A DNA stretch of 64,000 nucleotides from an uncultured Eubacterium sp. GTDB lineage: Bacteria; Bacillota; Clostridia; Lachnospirales; Lachnospiraceae. Within the stretch, counting starts at the first letter, position 1. Each line of letters opens with the position of its first letter. Where the stretch lies: the NCBI GenBank assembly GCA_905235555.1, contig CAJOMD010000001.1, positions 1 to 64,000 of the forward strand. The letters run 5' to 3'. The position numbers were made by a program, and so were the translations under genes. This document shows positions 30,301 through 40,131 of this stretch, one piece after another. The notes beneath the pieces are model-generated. The model saw only the letters and a list, made by a program, of their open reading frames with translations, was not told the origin of the DNA and ran no database searches.

Positions 30301-31179
30301 TTGATGAAACAAGGTTGGTTGATAGTAAATGGGTTTTTAGAAAATCCAAAATTTGATGAAATTTATAACTGGATTTTGACAGCAGCAAAGGAAAATGATG
30401 TTGAACTTCGAAAGCTTACAAATGACCAAGTGACGTCTATTCTGCCAATAAGCACTGGCGAGACGGACTGGAAGGCAAGACCAGATTTTGTGTTATTCTG
30501 GGACAAAGACGTGAAACTTGCTAGAATGCTAGAGGCAGAAGGGTTCAAAGTGTTCAACAGCGCCGATGCCATAGAGGCGTGCGATGACAAATCGCTAACC
30601 TTTATCAAACTAAAAGATACTGATATCCCAGTGCCAGTTACTTTTAATGCGCCGCTTTGCTTTGAATCGAAATATCCTGACTACACATTCTTGCTCCAAA
30701 TAGAGAACAAAATTGGATACCCAATGATTATAAAGAAAAATGAGGGATCATTTGGGAACGAAGTATACTTGGCCAAAGACTTTAATGAGGCAGTTGCTAT
30801 AATAGAGGGGATTGGACCAAATTCTTTTATTATGCAAGAATATATTGAGGCCTCTAAGGGTCAAAGTGCTAGACTTCAAGTGGTGGGAAATGAAGTTATT
30901 ACATCTATGAAGCTTACCAACGAGGAAGACTTTAAATCGAACGTGACTGGTGGCGGAAAGATGGAACATTATGAGCCCACAGATGAAGAAATTCAAATCG
31001 CACTTAAGGCTTGCGAAAAGTTAGACCTAGATTTTGCCGGAGTGGATATAATTTGGGATAAAAATGGAAAACCATTACTTTGCGAGATAAATTCAAATGC
31101 ACATTTTAAAAATATTTTTGACTGCACCCAAGTGGATGCAGCAGACGCCATTTTAAAATATATTTTGAAGAAGATTTAA
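30301..31179 (+). CDS. RimK-like ATP-grasp ligase
   Basis: 292 aa; IGYPMIIKKNEGSFGNEVYLA...FIMQEYIE...LDFAGVDIIWDKNGKPLLCEINSNAHF. Confidence 0.88.
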   Translation: MMKQGWLIVNGFLENPKFDEIYNWILTAAKENDVELRKLTNDQVTSILPISTGETDWKARPDFVLFWDKDVKLARMLEAEGFKVFNSADAIEACDDKSLTFIKLKDTDIPVPVTFNAPLCFESKYPDYTFLLQIENKIGYPMIIKKNEGSFGNEVYLAKDFNEAVAIIEGIGPNSFIMQEYIEASKGQSARLQVVGNEVITSMKLTNEEDFKSNVTGGGKMEHYEPTDEEIQIALKACEKLDLDFAGVDIIWDKNGKPLLCEINSNAHFKNIFDCTQVDAADAILKYILKKI

Positions 31180-31180
31180 T

Positions 31181-31939
31181 ATGAAGGGTTGGATAATTTA
31201 CGAAAAAAAAGATGCGGAGAAAAATATCGCATTTATAAGCAGACTGACAACAGAACTAGCCAAGTATAACATAGAGGCTAGGTTAGTTTTTGCGGGCAAC
31301 GAGCAAAAAAAGGAAACCCCTTCATTTGCAATCAATAGAAGTAGAGATTATAAGATAGCAGAGCGTCTAGAGAACAAGGGCGTCAAAGTCTTTAACGAGA
31401 GCAACCTCACAAAACTTAGCAATGATAAAAAAAGAATGCACCAGTTTTTTGATGGGAAAGTTCCACAGATGAAATTGGTTGAGGAGTATCCGTTCGTTCT
31501 AAAAAGTGTAGATGGACACGGAGGCCACGAAGTGTTTATGGTGGGTTCTAGAGAAGAAGAGGATAAGGCCGTTTTAGCGCTTGGGACAAAGGACTATATT
31601 AAGCAAGAAGTTTGTTCAGATTTAGGCAAAGACAAAAGAGTTTATATAGTAGGAAATAAAGTAGTTTCTTCTATATTAAGAGAGGCAGATGATTTTAGAA
31701 GCAACTATTCGCTTGGAGGAAAAGCAACTGTATGTGATCTTGATACAAACGAACTAGAGATAGTAGATAAGATTTTGAAAATCATCAATATAGATTATGC
31801 GGGAATAGATTTGATTTATAATAATGGTAAGCCTGTATTTAACGAAATAGAAGATCCAGTGGGCGCTAAAATGCTCTACGAAAACACGGATATAGATATA
31901 GTAGAAATTTTTGTAAAATATATTATAGATAATTTATAA
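31181..31939 (+). CDS. Second, divergent RimK-like ATP-grasp protein
   Basis: 252 aa; YPFVLKSVDGHGGHEVFMV...YIKQEVC...IDYAGIDLIYNNGKPVFNEIEDPVGAKML. Confidence 0.85.
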   Translation: MKGWIIYEKKDAEKNIAFISRLTTELAKYNIEARLVFAGNEQKKETPSFAINRSRDYKIAERLENKGVKVFNESNLTKLSNDKKRMHQFFDGKVPQMKLVEEYPFVLKSVDGHGGHEVFMVGSREEEDKAVLALGTKDYIKQEVCSDLGKDKRVYIVGNKVVSSILREADDFRSNYSLGGKATVCDLDTNELEIVDKILKIINIDYAGIDLIYNNGKPVFNEIEDPVGAKMLYENTDIDIVEIFVKYIIDNL

Positions 31940-31948
31940 GGTTAATAG

Positions 31949-32503
31949 ATGAACACATTAAGAAAATTGTTTGGACATTTTCATACAGTTACACGGCACA
32001 GACATATAGTGATTAAAAATTGTGCAAGAGCAGGTATACTTTGGCAAGGTTTAAAGCACGACCTATCGAAGTATTCACCTACAGAGTTTATTCCTGGAGT
32101 GAAATATTACACGGGCGACAGAAGTCCTAACGAGGGTGAAAGAAAAGAGTTAGGATATTCAAAGGCATGGATTCATCACAAGGGCAGAAACAAACACCAC
32201 TTTGAGTATTGGCAGGATATAAGCCTACAAACTCATAAGTACGAATATATGCCGATGCCTTACAGATATGTGGCCGAGATGTTTTGTGATAGAGTAGCGG
32301 CCAGCAAAATTTACCGTGGCAAAGAATACATAGACAGTGACCCACTTAATTATTTTGTAGGACGACATGCGAAGTCTATTATGGCGCCAGAGACGGCTGA
32401 AGAATTGGAAGAACTATTAAGTATGCTTGCTGAAAAAGGAGAGAAGCAGACGTTTAAATACTTGAAAAAAGAAATTAAAAGGAGAAAGAAAAATGAAAGA
32501 TGA
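31949..32503 (+). CDS. DUF5662-type protein
   Basis: 184 aa; GLKHDLSKYSPTEFIPGVKYYTGDRSPNEGER...WIHHKGRNKHHFEYW. Confidence 0.75.
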   Translation: MNTLRKLFGHFHTVTRHRHIVIKNCARAGILWQGLKHDLSKYSPTEFIPGVKYYTGDRSPNEGERKELGYSKAWIHHKGRNKHHFEYWQDISLQTHKYEYMPMPYRYVAEMFCDRVAASKIYRGKEYIDSDPLNYFVGRHAKSIMAPETAEELEELLSMLAEKGEKQTFKYLKKEIKRRKKNER

Positions 32504-32903
32504 TTGTATTTTTTGTAAATTAGCAAACGGAGTTTTTGAAACAAACACTTTATACGAAGATGATCAGTTCAGAGTAATCTTTGATGCATCACCTGCCACG
32601 AAGGGTCACGTATTAGTGATTCCTAAAGAACACTATGCAAATGTATTTGAGATACCAGAGGACTTGATGGCAGATGCATACAAGGTTGCAAAGAAAGTGG
32701 CTACAGTATTAAAAGAAGTGACAGGGTGTGATGGAATTAATATTTTACAGAATAATGGCGAAGTGGCAGGACAGACAGTTTTCCACCTACACATCCACAT
32801 CATCCCTAGATACGAAAAGGGAGAAATGGTGCAATGGACTCCAGGCGAACTAGATGAAGCAGCAGTAAAGGAAATAATAGCAAAATCACAAACGCTTCTA
32901 TAA
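32493..32903 (+). CDS. HIT family protein
   Basis: 136 aa; CIFCKLANG; VFHLHIHIIPRY histidine triad. Confidence 0.95.
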   Translation: MKDDCIFCKLANGVFETNTLYEDDQFRVIFDASPATKGHVLVIPKEHYANVFEIPEDLMADAYKVAKKVATVLKEVTGCDGINILQNNGEVAGQTVFHLHIHIIPRYEKGEMVQWTPGELDEAAVKEIIAKSQTLL

Positions 32904-32923
32904 AAATAATCAATATTTGGACA

Positions 32924-32977
32924 AGAAAAAAGAGGTTTGGTCAATAAGCTTTTTAGCGAAACCATCCTCTTTTTTCT
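32924..32977. terminator. Long bidirectional hairpin between convergent genes
   Basis: agaaaaaagagg (32924-32935) / cctcttttttct (32966-32977), loop with caataagctttttagcgaa. Confidence 0.85.
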
Positions 32978-32994
32978 ACCTTAAAAAAGGAATT

Positions 32995-34074
32995 TTATTT
33001 TATCTTTACCCACATACATGGGCGAGTGTTTATATATCTGTCATTTACTGGATATCCAGATTCTTTCACTTGGCCATATGATACGAACTGCGCTTCTCTT
33101 TGAGTTTCTCCAGGTCCAATCAACCAGTAATCTCTCAAAAATAAATTTAAGTCTGCTCCATACTTATAGGCCTGATCCTCATTTAACATAAATATTTTAT
33201 CTTTGGTAGTAGAACCTTTTGTACCAAATTCTTTGTTATCTTTTACTATAACTTTAGTTTTTATAATACTGTCTTTCATAGCATCAGTAAAAGTATCATT
33301 CATATAGGAAGAGTTTAGATATTCCCGCATGCTACAACTTTCCCAAGTGACCTTATCATCAGTAGTGTTATATGCTATGCCAGGTATAGGTTTAGTTTTA
33401 ATAAGAAAAGCCTTGTCCTTTTTCTTTTCTGCCACTACCCAATGTGCTTCGCCAAACAAAATATCACCGTGTTTTTTAGTCTTCTTCAAAAGGTTAATTT
33501 CGCATGTTGCAAGTTTATCCCCGCTGTCTTTATAATCTCTGATTTCTCTGAAAGCATCGCGGGCTTTCTCATAATTTTTTGCCTTTAATTGTTCCACGCC
33601 GTGTTGATATCTGTTGTTTATATATCTTTTCTCACTGTCACGGTAATCTTTTAAATGTAGGAACATCTTGTATGCCTTTTCATGATTTCCAATATTCTCA
33701 TAAAATGAAGACCTCATATATGCTCCGTGATTAGTCTGTCTAGTATAGAAGAAACCGATAATGCCCACAATAACCAACAAGACAACAATTCTCAAAAGCC
33801 ATGTAGAAACCTTACTTGGTTTTTTTAAGTCCATAGGATTCTTTGGTGCAGGTGGAAGATTATCCTCCATTTTAGAATAATTCTCTGCCTCAGTCCTACA
33901 CTTGGTAGCCATTTCTTCTGAATCGGCATAACCACCTAATGCCTCAAATCTTTTGGCAGCTCTTTGCAAGGTCTTTGCCTTATCAGAATTCTTAGTCAAA
34001 CATTCAATAGAATTTACTAGAGCTTTGGCATTGTTATATTGATTTTGTAATTCCACATCATTTACTTCAGCCAT
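32995..34074 (-). CDS. Membrane protein with repeat-like cytoplasmic/extracytoplasmic segments and C-terminal DUF6273-like domain
   Basis: One TM; TPR-like YRDSEKRY/YKDSGDKL repeats; C-term WESCSMREYLNSSYMNDTFTDAMKDSI...YINTRPCMWVKIK. Confidence 0.75.
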   Translation of the reverse strand: MAEVNDVELQNQYNNAKALVNSIECLTKNSDKAKTLQRAAKRFEALGGYADSEEMATKCRTEAENYSKMEDNLPPAPKNPMDLKKPSKVSTWLLRIVVLLVIVGIIGFFYTRQTNHGAYMRSSFYENIGNHEKAYKMFLHLKDYRDSEKRYINNRYQHGVEQLKAKNYEKARDAFREIRDYKDSGDKLATCEINLLKKTKKHGDILFGEAHWVVAEKKKDKAFLIKTKPIPGIAYNTTDDKVTWESCSMREYLNSSYMNDTFTDAMKDSIIKTKVIVKDNKEFGTKGSTTKDKIFMLNEDQAYKYGADLNLFLRDYWLIGPGETQREAQFVSYGQVKESGYPVNDRYINTRPCMWVKIK

Positions 34075-34089
34075 AAAATCCTCCCCAAA

Positions 34090-35151
34090 TTACTTTACCT
34101 GTTCCAAAATAGTTTCAATTATTGAATCAACCCCACCACTAAAATTAGAAGACTTCATAGCCTCAATATACTTATCTTTGTTTGAGTAGAGTTCATTTAC
34201 TTTATTTGATAAATCTTCGCTAGTGGCGCCGTCCTCTTCCAAAACTACACTAAATCCTTGGTTTACAAATGACTTAGCATTTAAAATCTGATCGCCTCTG
34301 CTAGCGTTTGCTGATAGAGGAATTAAAATATTAGGCTTCGCCAAAGCAACAATCTCAAAGATGGAGTTTGCACCCGCTCTTGAAATCATCAAATCAGCCA
34401 TAGCAAAGAAATCTTTCATTTCATCTTTTATATATTCAAACTGTGCGTAACCAACGGTGTCTTTTAAAGAATCATCAGTCTTTCCTTCGCCGCAGAGGTG
34501 AGCCACATTAAATTTCTTAAGTAAGGTAGGAAGAGCATCTCTAACTAGTTTGTTTACATTTTCTGCACCCAGACTTCCGCCAGTGACCATAATGATTGGC
34601 TTATCGTCTGTGAAGCCGCACATCTTCTTGGCAACATCAGGATTACCCTCAAACAACTCGGCCCTAATAGGAGAGCCAGTAAACTTTCCCTTGCTTCCTA
34701 AGTGTTTTGCAGTCTCTGGGAAAGAATAGCAAACTAATGATGTCTTTTTAAGAGCAAGTCGATTCGCCAAACCTGGAGTGATGTCTGATTCGTGACTGAT
34801 GACAGGTATATTGTACTTAGCTGCAGCATACACTACAGGAACAGTTACAAAACCGCCTTTTGAGAAAACCACATCAGGTTTAAACTTCTTAATAATTCTT
34901 TTGGCCTGGAAATATCCCTTGACAATCTTAAATGGGTCAATGAAATTTTGGAAACTAAAATATCTTCTCAATTTACCAGAAGAAATGCCAGCATAATCTA
35001 AGCCAGCATCCTCCACCAATTGTTTTTCCATGCCCTTTTTAGAGCCAATATATTTAATTTCAAAATCAGCGGCCTTAAGTTTTGGAACCAGTGCGATGTT
35101 AGGAGTCACATGACCCGCAGTTCCGCCGCCTGTTAAAATTATTTTCTTCAT
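34090..35151 (-). CDS. murG: UDP-N-acetylglucosamine--N-acetylmuramyl-(pentapeptide) pyrophosphoryl-undecaprenol GlcNAc transferase
   Basis: MKKIILTGGGTAGHVTPNIAL; SHESDITPGLANR; GGSLGAENVN; SRAGANSIFEI. Confidence 0.94.
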   Translation of the reverse strand: MKKIILTGGGTAGHVTPNIALVPKLKAADFEIKYIGSKKGMEKQLVEDAGLDYAGISSGKLRRYFSFQNFIDPFKIVKGYFQAKRIIKKFKPDVVFSKGGFVTVPVVYAAAKYNIPVISHESDITPGLANRLALKKTSLVCYSFPETAKHLGSKGKFTGSPIRAELFEGNPDVAKKMCGFTDDKPIIMVTGGSLGAENVNKLVRDALPTLLKKFNVAHLCGEGKTDDSLKDTVGYAQFEYIKDEMKDFFAMADLMISRAGANSIFEIVALAKPNILIPLSANASRGDQILNAKSFVNQGFSVVLEEDGATSEDLSNKVNELYSNKDKYIEAMKSSNFSGGVDSIIETILEQVK

Positions 35152-35154
35152 ATG

Positions 35155-36606
35155 CTATTGTCCTTGTGCTTTTGTATATTTTTTAGACAATCGTTTGAGT
35201 GTCTTAGAGTCTGTACCAGATAAAGCATTGTTTAATAGTTTGCGACCATAACCAACAGATGTATCGTTCTTCAAAACAACAGACAATGCTTGTCCGTTCC
35301 AAAGAACACTTTGTCTAGAGGACTCACCAATCACTCCAAATGAAACTATCTTCCAACCATCATAGTTTTTGTGTCCAGATACTTTTGATTGAAGAAGAGC
35401 CATAGATGAAGCATCTATGTCTGTCTCCAAACAATCATTAACTGCATTCAATACACCACTGTATTTAAGTAGAATAGTAGGTGATAGAGCTTTGTTGGCC
35501 ACACCTTTTAGCACAGCAGTTTGGTTTCTGTTCCTTTGCAAGTCGCCATCAGCAAAGGCCTTACGAGTTCTAGCGAATGTTAGAGCCTCGTTTCCGTCCA
35601 TTTCCATTCTACCTTTTTTGAATGTATATTTCTTTCTCTTACCATCGTCTTTGGAGTAGTTTGCGTAAGTAGTATAGGAAAAACTTTTTTCAACATCTAC
35701 ATCAATTCCACCCAACTCGTCAATAAGTTTTCCGAAACCAGTGAAGTTAAGTTGTGCGTAATGATAATGATTTTTATTAATATTAAATTTGAATTGCTTC
35801 TTTAGAGAGTCCATAAGGGCATTCTTGCCGTGGTCCCAATGAACTTCGCATGCATAATTCCAGCCTGAAGCCCCCACTTTTTCTCCACTATTGTTTCTAG
35901 CCTGGCCATTTCCATATAGACCAATATGGGTAAGCTTGTCAGAATTTAGAGAAGTGTTGATAGAAACACTCTTTGCAATTACTGGAATGTAGTAATCTCT
36001 AGGAACTGAAACCATCATAACAGTGTGAGTCTTAGGATTAACAGCTGCTAAAATGTTAGTATCAGATCTCTCGTTTCCTTCTTTATTTAAATCACCGAAA
36101 GTATCTGTAGCTGAGACAAATACAACGAATGGATTTTCATCTACTTTACTTTTTCCACCCAATGTGAGGAATGGAAGAACAAAGATACACACTAATAATG
36201 CAATACTTACTAAAATTGAAATAAGTTTGCCCACACGTTTAGTAGAACGTTTCTTTCCAACTGTCAAAATAAGTGCAAGAATAAGTAAAAATGCTAAAGC
36301 GCCACATATTCCGATAAATATAGGGTCTGGGACATTAGGCATAAATAACCACTTGTGAGACATTAGCAAATATACGAAATAACCAGAAAGAGCCAACTGA
36401 ATAATTACAAGAATGATACTGATAATAGTACTATTTCTTAACTTTTTAGCATCTCTCTTGGTAGGTCTAGAATCGTTTCTAAGAGAGGAATCTGTTTTTC
36501 TAGATGCTCTTGTAGAACCCTGTCTAGATGAACCCTTTGACAAAGTCTCTGAACTGTATCCATAATCTCCCTTTTTTATACTGTCTGGACCGTTTAAATT
36601 ATTCAT
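35155..36606 (-). CDS. LytR-CpsA-Psr (LCP) family protein
   Basis: N-terminal TMs; RSDTNILAAVNPKTHTVMMVSVPRDYYI; ELGGIDVDVEKSF; ALTFARTRKAFADGDLQRNRNQ. Confidence 0.94.
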   Translation of the reverse strand: MNNLNGPDSIKKGDYGYSSETLSKGSSRQGSTRASRKTDSSLRNDSRPTKRDAKKLRNSTIISIILVIIQLALSGYFVYLLMSHKWLFMPNVPDPIFIGICGALAFLLILALILTVGKKRSTKRVGKLISILVSIALLVCIFVLPFLTLGGKSKVDENPFVVFVSATDTFGDLNKEGNERSDTNILAAVNPKTHTVMMVSVPRDYYIPVIAKSVSINTSLNSDKLTHIGLYGNGQARNNSGEKVGASGWNYACEVHWDHGKNALMDSLKKQFKFNINKNHYHYAQLNFTGFGKLIDELGGIDVDVEKSFSYTTYANYSKDDGKRKKYTFKKGRMEMDGNEALTFARTRKAFADGDLQRNRNQTAVLKGVANKALSPTILLKYSGVLNAVNDCLETDIDASSMALLQSKVSGHKNYDGWKIVSFGVIGESSRQSVLWNGQALSVVLKNDTSVGYGRKLLNNALSGTDSKTLKRLSKKYTKAQGQ

Positions 36607-36735
36607 AAAATCCTCCTAAATGTGGACTGTTTTTTCTATTAAAAAGTCGCTTGTATTATAGCATTATTGCGTTTGATTGACAAACAAAATGCCCTTTGAT
36701 AGAATTTTAATTGATTCAATAAGAGGTAGTATTTT

Positions 36736-38169
36736 ATGAGAAAATCAAGAACATTCAGAAGGATAGTTGTCTTGTTTTTGTTGGCAATAGCTGTTGCTGC
36801 GCAGACTGCTATCTTTATCTATTATTGGAATATTTATTACACCGAAGGTACAGGATTGTACGAAGCTTTCTTCTCAAGAGGAAAGGTTGTACTCTATTTT
36901 ATGTACGGTTTAATGTTCCTGGTATTCTGTAATGTTTATGGAGCCTTTAAGCTTGGAACATTGCAGTTTTCCAATCTATTTTTCTCACAGGCACTTGCCA
37001 TATTATTTACTAACCTATTTATTTATCTACAAGCATCCTTGCTTTCTTTGAAGATGGTTAATGTAGCGCCATTACTTGGCATGACATTTATCAATATGTT
37101 ATGTGCGCTCATTTGGTGCGCGCTAGCCCTGTTAGTTTATCGATGGCTATATCCTCCAAGAAAGTTATTGCTAATATATAGTGATAGGGATCCAGATAAT
37201 TTAGTTAAGAAAATTGAAACTAGAGAAGATAAATATTTGATTGATGATAGAATTCACTGTGATTCACCAGCGGAGGAACTTCGTAACGCAATTAGAAGGC
37301 ATAAGGCAGTTTTGCTTTGTGATATTCCTAGCGGAAGAAGAAACAAAATCATAAAGTATTGTTATATGCATGATAAGAGAGCATATGTTACACCAAAACT
37401 TTCAGATTTGATTATTCTAGGCGCTGGACAAAACACATTGTTCGATTCACCGCTTCTTGTCACAAAGATTAAGGGACTCAAGTGGGAGCAGGCAGTGTTT
37501 AAGAGGTTGCTAGATATTGTTATCGCACTTATTTTGTGCGTTCCTACTATACTTATAACTATTCTTGTTGCCATTGGAGATTTGATTTGGGATAGAGGAC
37601 CAATATTTTATCTACAGCCAAGAATTACTCAGAATGGCAAAAAATTTAAAATAATTAAGTTTAGAAGCATGAAGGTGGACTCCGAAAAACAAGGAGCTCA
37701 GCTTGCAAAGAAAGATGACGATAGAATTACTAAGGTAGGTAGAGTTCTTCGTGCCACACACTTAGATGAACTACCACAAGTATTCAATATACTTATTGGA
37801 CAAATGTCTGTAGTAGGACCTCGTCCAGAAAGACCAGAAATAGCGGAAGAGTATCTAGCAGACATTCCAGAATTTAAGTTTAGACTTAAAGTGAAAGCTG
37901 GACTGACTGGATACGCACAAGTTTATGGAAAGTACAATACTACTCCATACGATAAATTAAAACTAGACTTGTACTACATTCAAAACTATTCATTCTGGAG
38001 AGATCTTCAGCTGCTCTTAATGACATTTAAGATTCTCTTCATCAAAGAAAACAGAGAAGGTGTAGAACAAGATCAAAAGACAGCAAAGGTTGAAAACCCA
38101 AAGAAAAAAGCAGAGTATGACCTAGGTGAAGTTGAACCACCTATGGATGAATTATATAAAGGTGAGTAA
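36736..38169 (+). CDS. Exopolysaccharide polyprenyl glycosylphosphotransferase (undecaprenyl-phosphate sugar transferase)
   Basis: N-term TMs; KRLLDIVIALILCVPTILI...KFRSMKVDSE...RATHLDELPQVFNILIGQMSVVGPRPERPE. Confidence 0.94.
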   Translation: MRKSRTFRRIVVLFLLAIAVAAQTAIFIYYWNIYYTEGTGLYEAFFSRGKVVLYFMYGLMFLVFCNVYGAFKLGTLQFSNLFFSQALAILFTNLFIYLQASLLSLKMVNVAPLLGMTFINMLCALIWCALALLVYRWLYPPRKLLLIYSDRDPDNLVKKIETREDKYLIDDRIHCDSPAEELRNAIRRHKAVLLCDIPSGRRNKIIKYCYMHDKRAYVTPKLSDLIILGAGQNTLFDSPLLVTKIKGLKWEQAVFKRLLDIVIALILCVPTILITILVAIGDLIWDRGPIFYLQPRITQNGKKFKIIKFRSMKVDSEKQGAQLAKKDDDRITKVGRVLRATHLDELPQVFNILIGQMSVVGPRPERPEIAEEYLADIPEFKFRLKVKAGLTGYAQVYGKYNTTPYDKLKLDLYYIQNYSFWRDLQLLLMTFKILFIKENREGVEQDQKTAKVENPKKKAEYDLGEVEPPMDELYKGE

Positions 38170-38170
38170 A

Positions 38171-38986
38171 ATGGCAGACTATTCGGTATTGATGTCGGTT
38201 TACAAAAAAGAAAACCCAAAATATTTAAAGACTGCCATTGAGAGCATGCTAGACCAAAGCGTGGAGACAAATGACTTTGTATTAGTGTGCGATGGACCAT
38301 TAACAGATAGCTTGGATAAAGTGATTTCTAATTTTGAAAGAACTAATCCGGGCTTATTTAATGTGGTTAGACTCACAGAAAATATGGGGCTTGCGCTCGC
38401 ATTGAATGAAGGAATAAAATATTGTAAAAACGAGATAGTTGCCAGAATGGACAGTGATGATTTTAGTAAGCCTGACAGAATAGAAAAGCAGCTAAAAGCG
38501 ATGGAAGAGAATGGTGCTGATATAGTGGGCACAAACATATTCGAGTTTAATGAAGACATTACGAGACTTACGGGCGAGAGAAATTTGCCAGAGACTGACG
38601 AAGATATAAGAGAGTTTGCAAAATCTAGAAGTCCTTTCAATCACCCATCAGTAGTTTATAAAAAATCCAAGGTTGAATTAGTGGGCGGATATGGAAAGTT
38701 TGATTACTTTGAAGATTATTATCTTTGGGTTACACTTCTTCAAAACGGATGCAAAGGATACAATGTGCAGGAGGCACTTGTTCTGATGAGAGCTGGAGAT
38801 GATTTGTATTTACGACGTGGAGGAAAAGCCTACGCCAAATGTGTGATAGCATTTGAAAAACATATGTTAGGCATTGGATACATTTCAAGGTTTACTTATT
38901 TGAAGCAGACTAGTGCGAGAGTTTTAGTTGCGATTGCACCAAATAAGTTTAGAGAAAAAGTTTATAAGAAAAAACTAAGGAGTTAG
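38171..38986 (+). CDS. Glycosyltransferase family 2
   Basis: YSVLMSVYKKENPKYLKTAIESMLDQSV...VARMDSDD; start placed at ATG 38171. Confidence 0.92.
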   Translation: MADYSVLMSVYKKENPKYLKTAIESMLDQSVETNDFVLVCDGPLTDSLDKVISNFERTNPGLFNVVRLTENMGLALALNEGIKYCKNEIVARMDSDDFSKPDRIEKQLKAMEENGADIVGTNIFEFNEDITRLTGERNLPETDEDIREFAKSRSPFNHPSVVYKKSKVELVGGYGKFDYFEDYYLWVTLLQNGCKGYNVQEALVLMRAGDDLYLRRGGKAYAKCVIAFEKHMLGIGYISRFTYLKQTSARVLVAIAPNKFREKVYKKKLRS

Positions 38987-38988
38987 CG

Positions 38989-40131
38989 ATGGACAAGGCT
39001 GAATTAAAAAAATCATTATTAAAAATTGCATTCAAGCCACTCACACTTCTCAATAAAATAAAGAAGAAGGACAAGAGGCTTGTATTCTTTTACTCCAATT
39101 TAGGATTTAGAGATAATGTAAAAGCCTTTTACGACTTTCTAATTGAACACGGCTACAACGATAAATATTATTTTGTAGTCAGCATTAATGATTATGAAGA
39201 CTATCAGTTTAATTCACCTAAGCACGTTAAGTTTGTAAATAACAAAGAGGGCATTAAATATTTCTTGAAAGCAAAGTATGCGTTTTACTGCTTCGGCAAA
39301 TACCCTATCAAACCGGCCAAAAACCAGATGGTAGTAAATCTTTGGCACGGAACTCCTTTAAAGAGAATTGGGAATTTAGAAGATGGAAAAGAGCAAGTAG
39401 ATTATAACTTCTTCACAAAAGTGGTTGCATCTTCTCCTTTGTATCAGCCAATAATGGCAGATATTTTTGGATGCAAAGAAGAAGATGTAGATGTTTTGGG
39501 AAATCCTAGAAACGATGAGATGTTTAAGGTAAATCAGATACTAGATACGGCCATTCTTCGCGGAGCTAGAAGGCTGATTGTTTGGCTTCCAACATATAGA
39601 GAGTTCAATGATAATATGCTGGTTCCTCTATTAACTACTGATGAGTTAGAGGACTTGAATAAATTTTTAAAAATGAAAAACTGGAGAATGATTATTAAAC
39701 TCCATCCGCTCCAGGAAGCATCGCTTTCTGACATGAAGTATTCACATATAGATATTTATAACGAAAAGCAGCTTAAAGACAACGATATGAGCGTCTATAC
39801 AATTTTGAGAAATGCGGATGCGCTTATCACTGATTATTCATCGGTATTCTTTGATTACTTGATGCTAGATAGACCTATTGCCTTTGTGACAGAAGACTTT
39901 GAGGAATATAAAAAGAAGCGTGGATTCATTTTTGATAAACCTGAAGACTTTATGCCAGGTCCGATTATCAAGGATTTAGATCAAATGAAGAATTTTTTAA
40001 GTTCTGTGGATTACGGAATTGATACTTACAGAGACGACCGCCACGAAGTAAATGCAATGGTTAACACTTATAATGATGGAAGAAGTGCGATGAGAATTGC
40101 AACTAATTATTTAGATAATGAAGACAATTAA
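38989..40131 (+). CDS. CDP-glycerol glycerophosphotransferase (TagB/TagF-type)
   Basis: LWHGTPLKRIGNL; LPTYRE; DALITDYSSVFFDYLMLDRPIAF. Confidence 0.92.
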   Translation: MDKAELKKSLLKIAFKPLTLLNKIKKKDKRLVFFYSNLGFRDNVKAFYDFLIEHGYNDKYYFVVSINDYEDYQFNSPKHVKFVNNKEGIKYFLKAKYAFYCFGKYPIKPAKNQMVVNLWHGTPLKRIGNLEDGKEQVDYNFFTKVVASSPLYQPIMADIFGCKEEDVDVLGNPRNDEMFKVNQILDTAILRGARRLIVWLPTYREFNDNMLVPLLTTDELEDLNKFLKMKNWRMIIKLHPLQEASLSDMKYSHIDIYNEKQLKDNDMSVYTILRNADALITDYSSVFFDYLMLDRPIAFVTEDFEEYKKKRGFIFDKPEDFMPGPIIKDLDQMKNFLSSVDYGIDTYRDDRHEVNAMVNTYNDGRSAMRIATNYLDNEDN

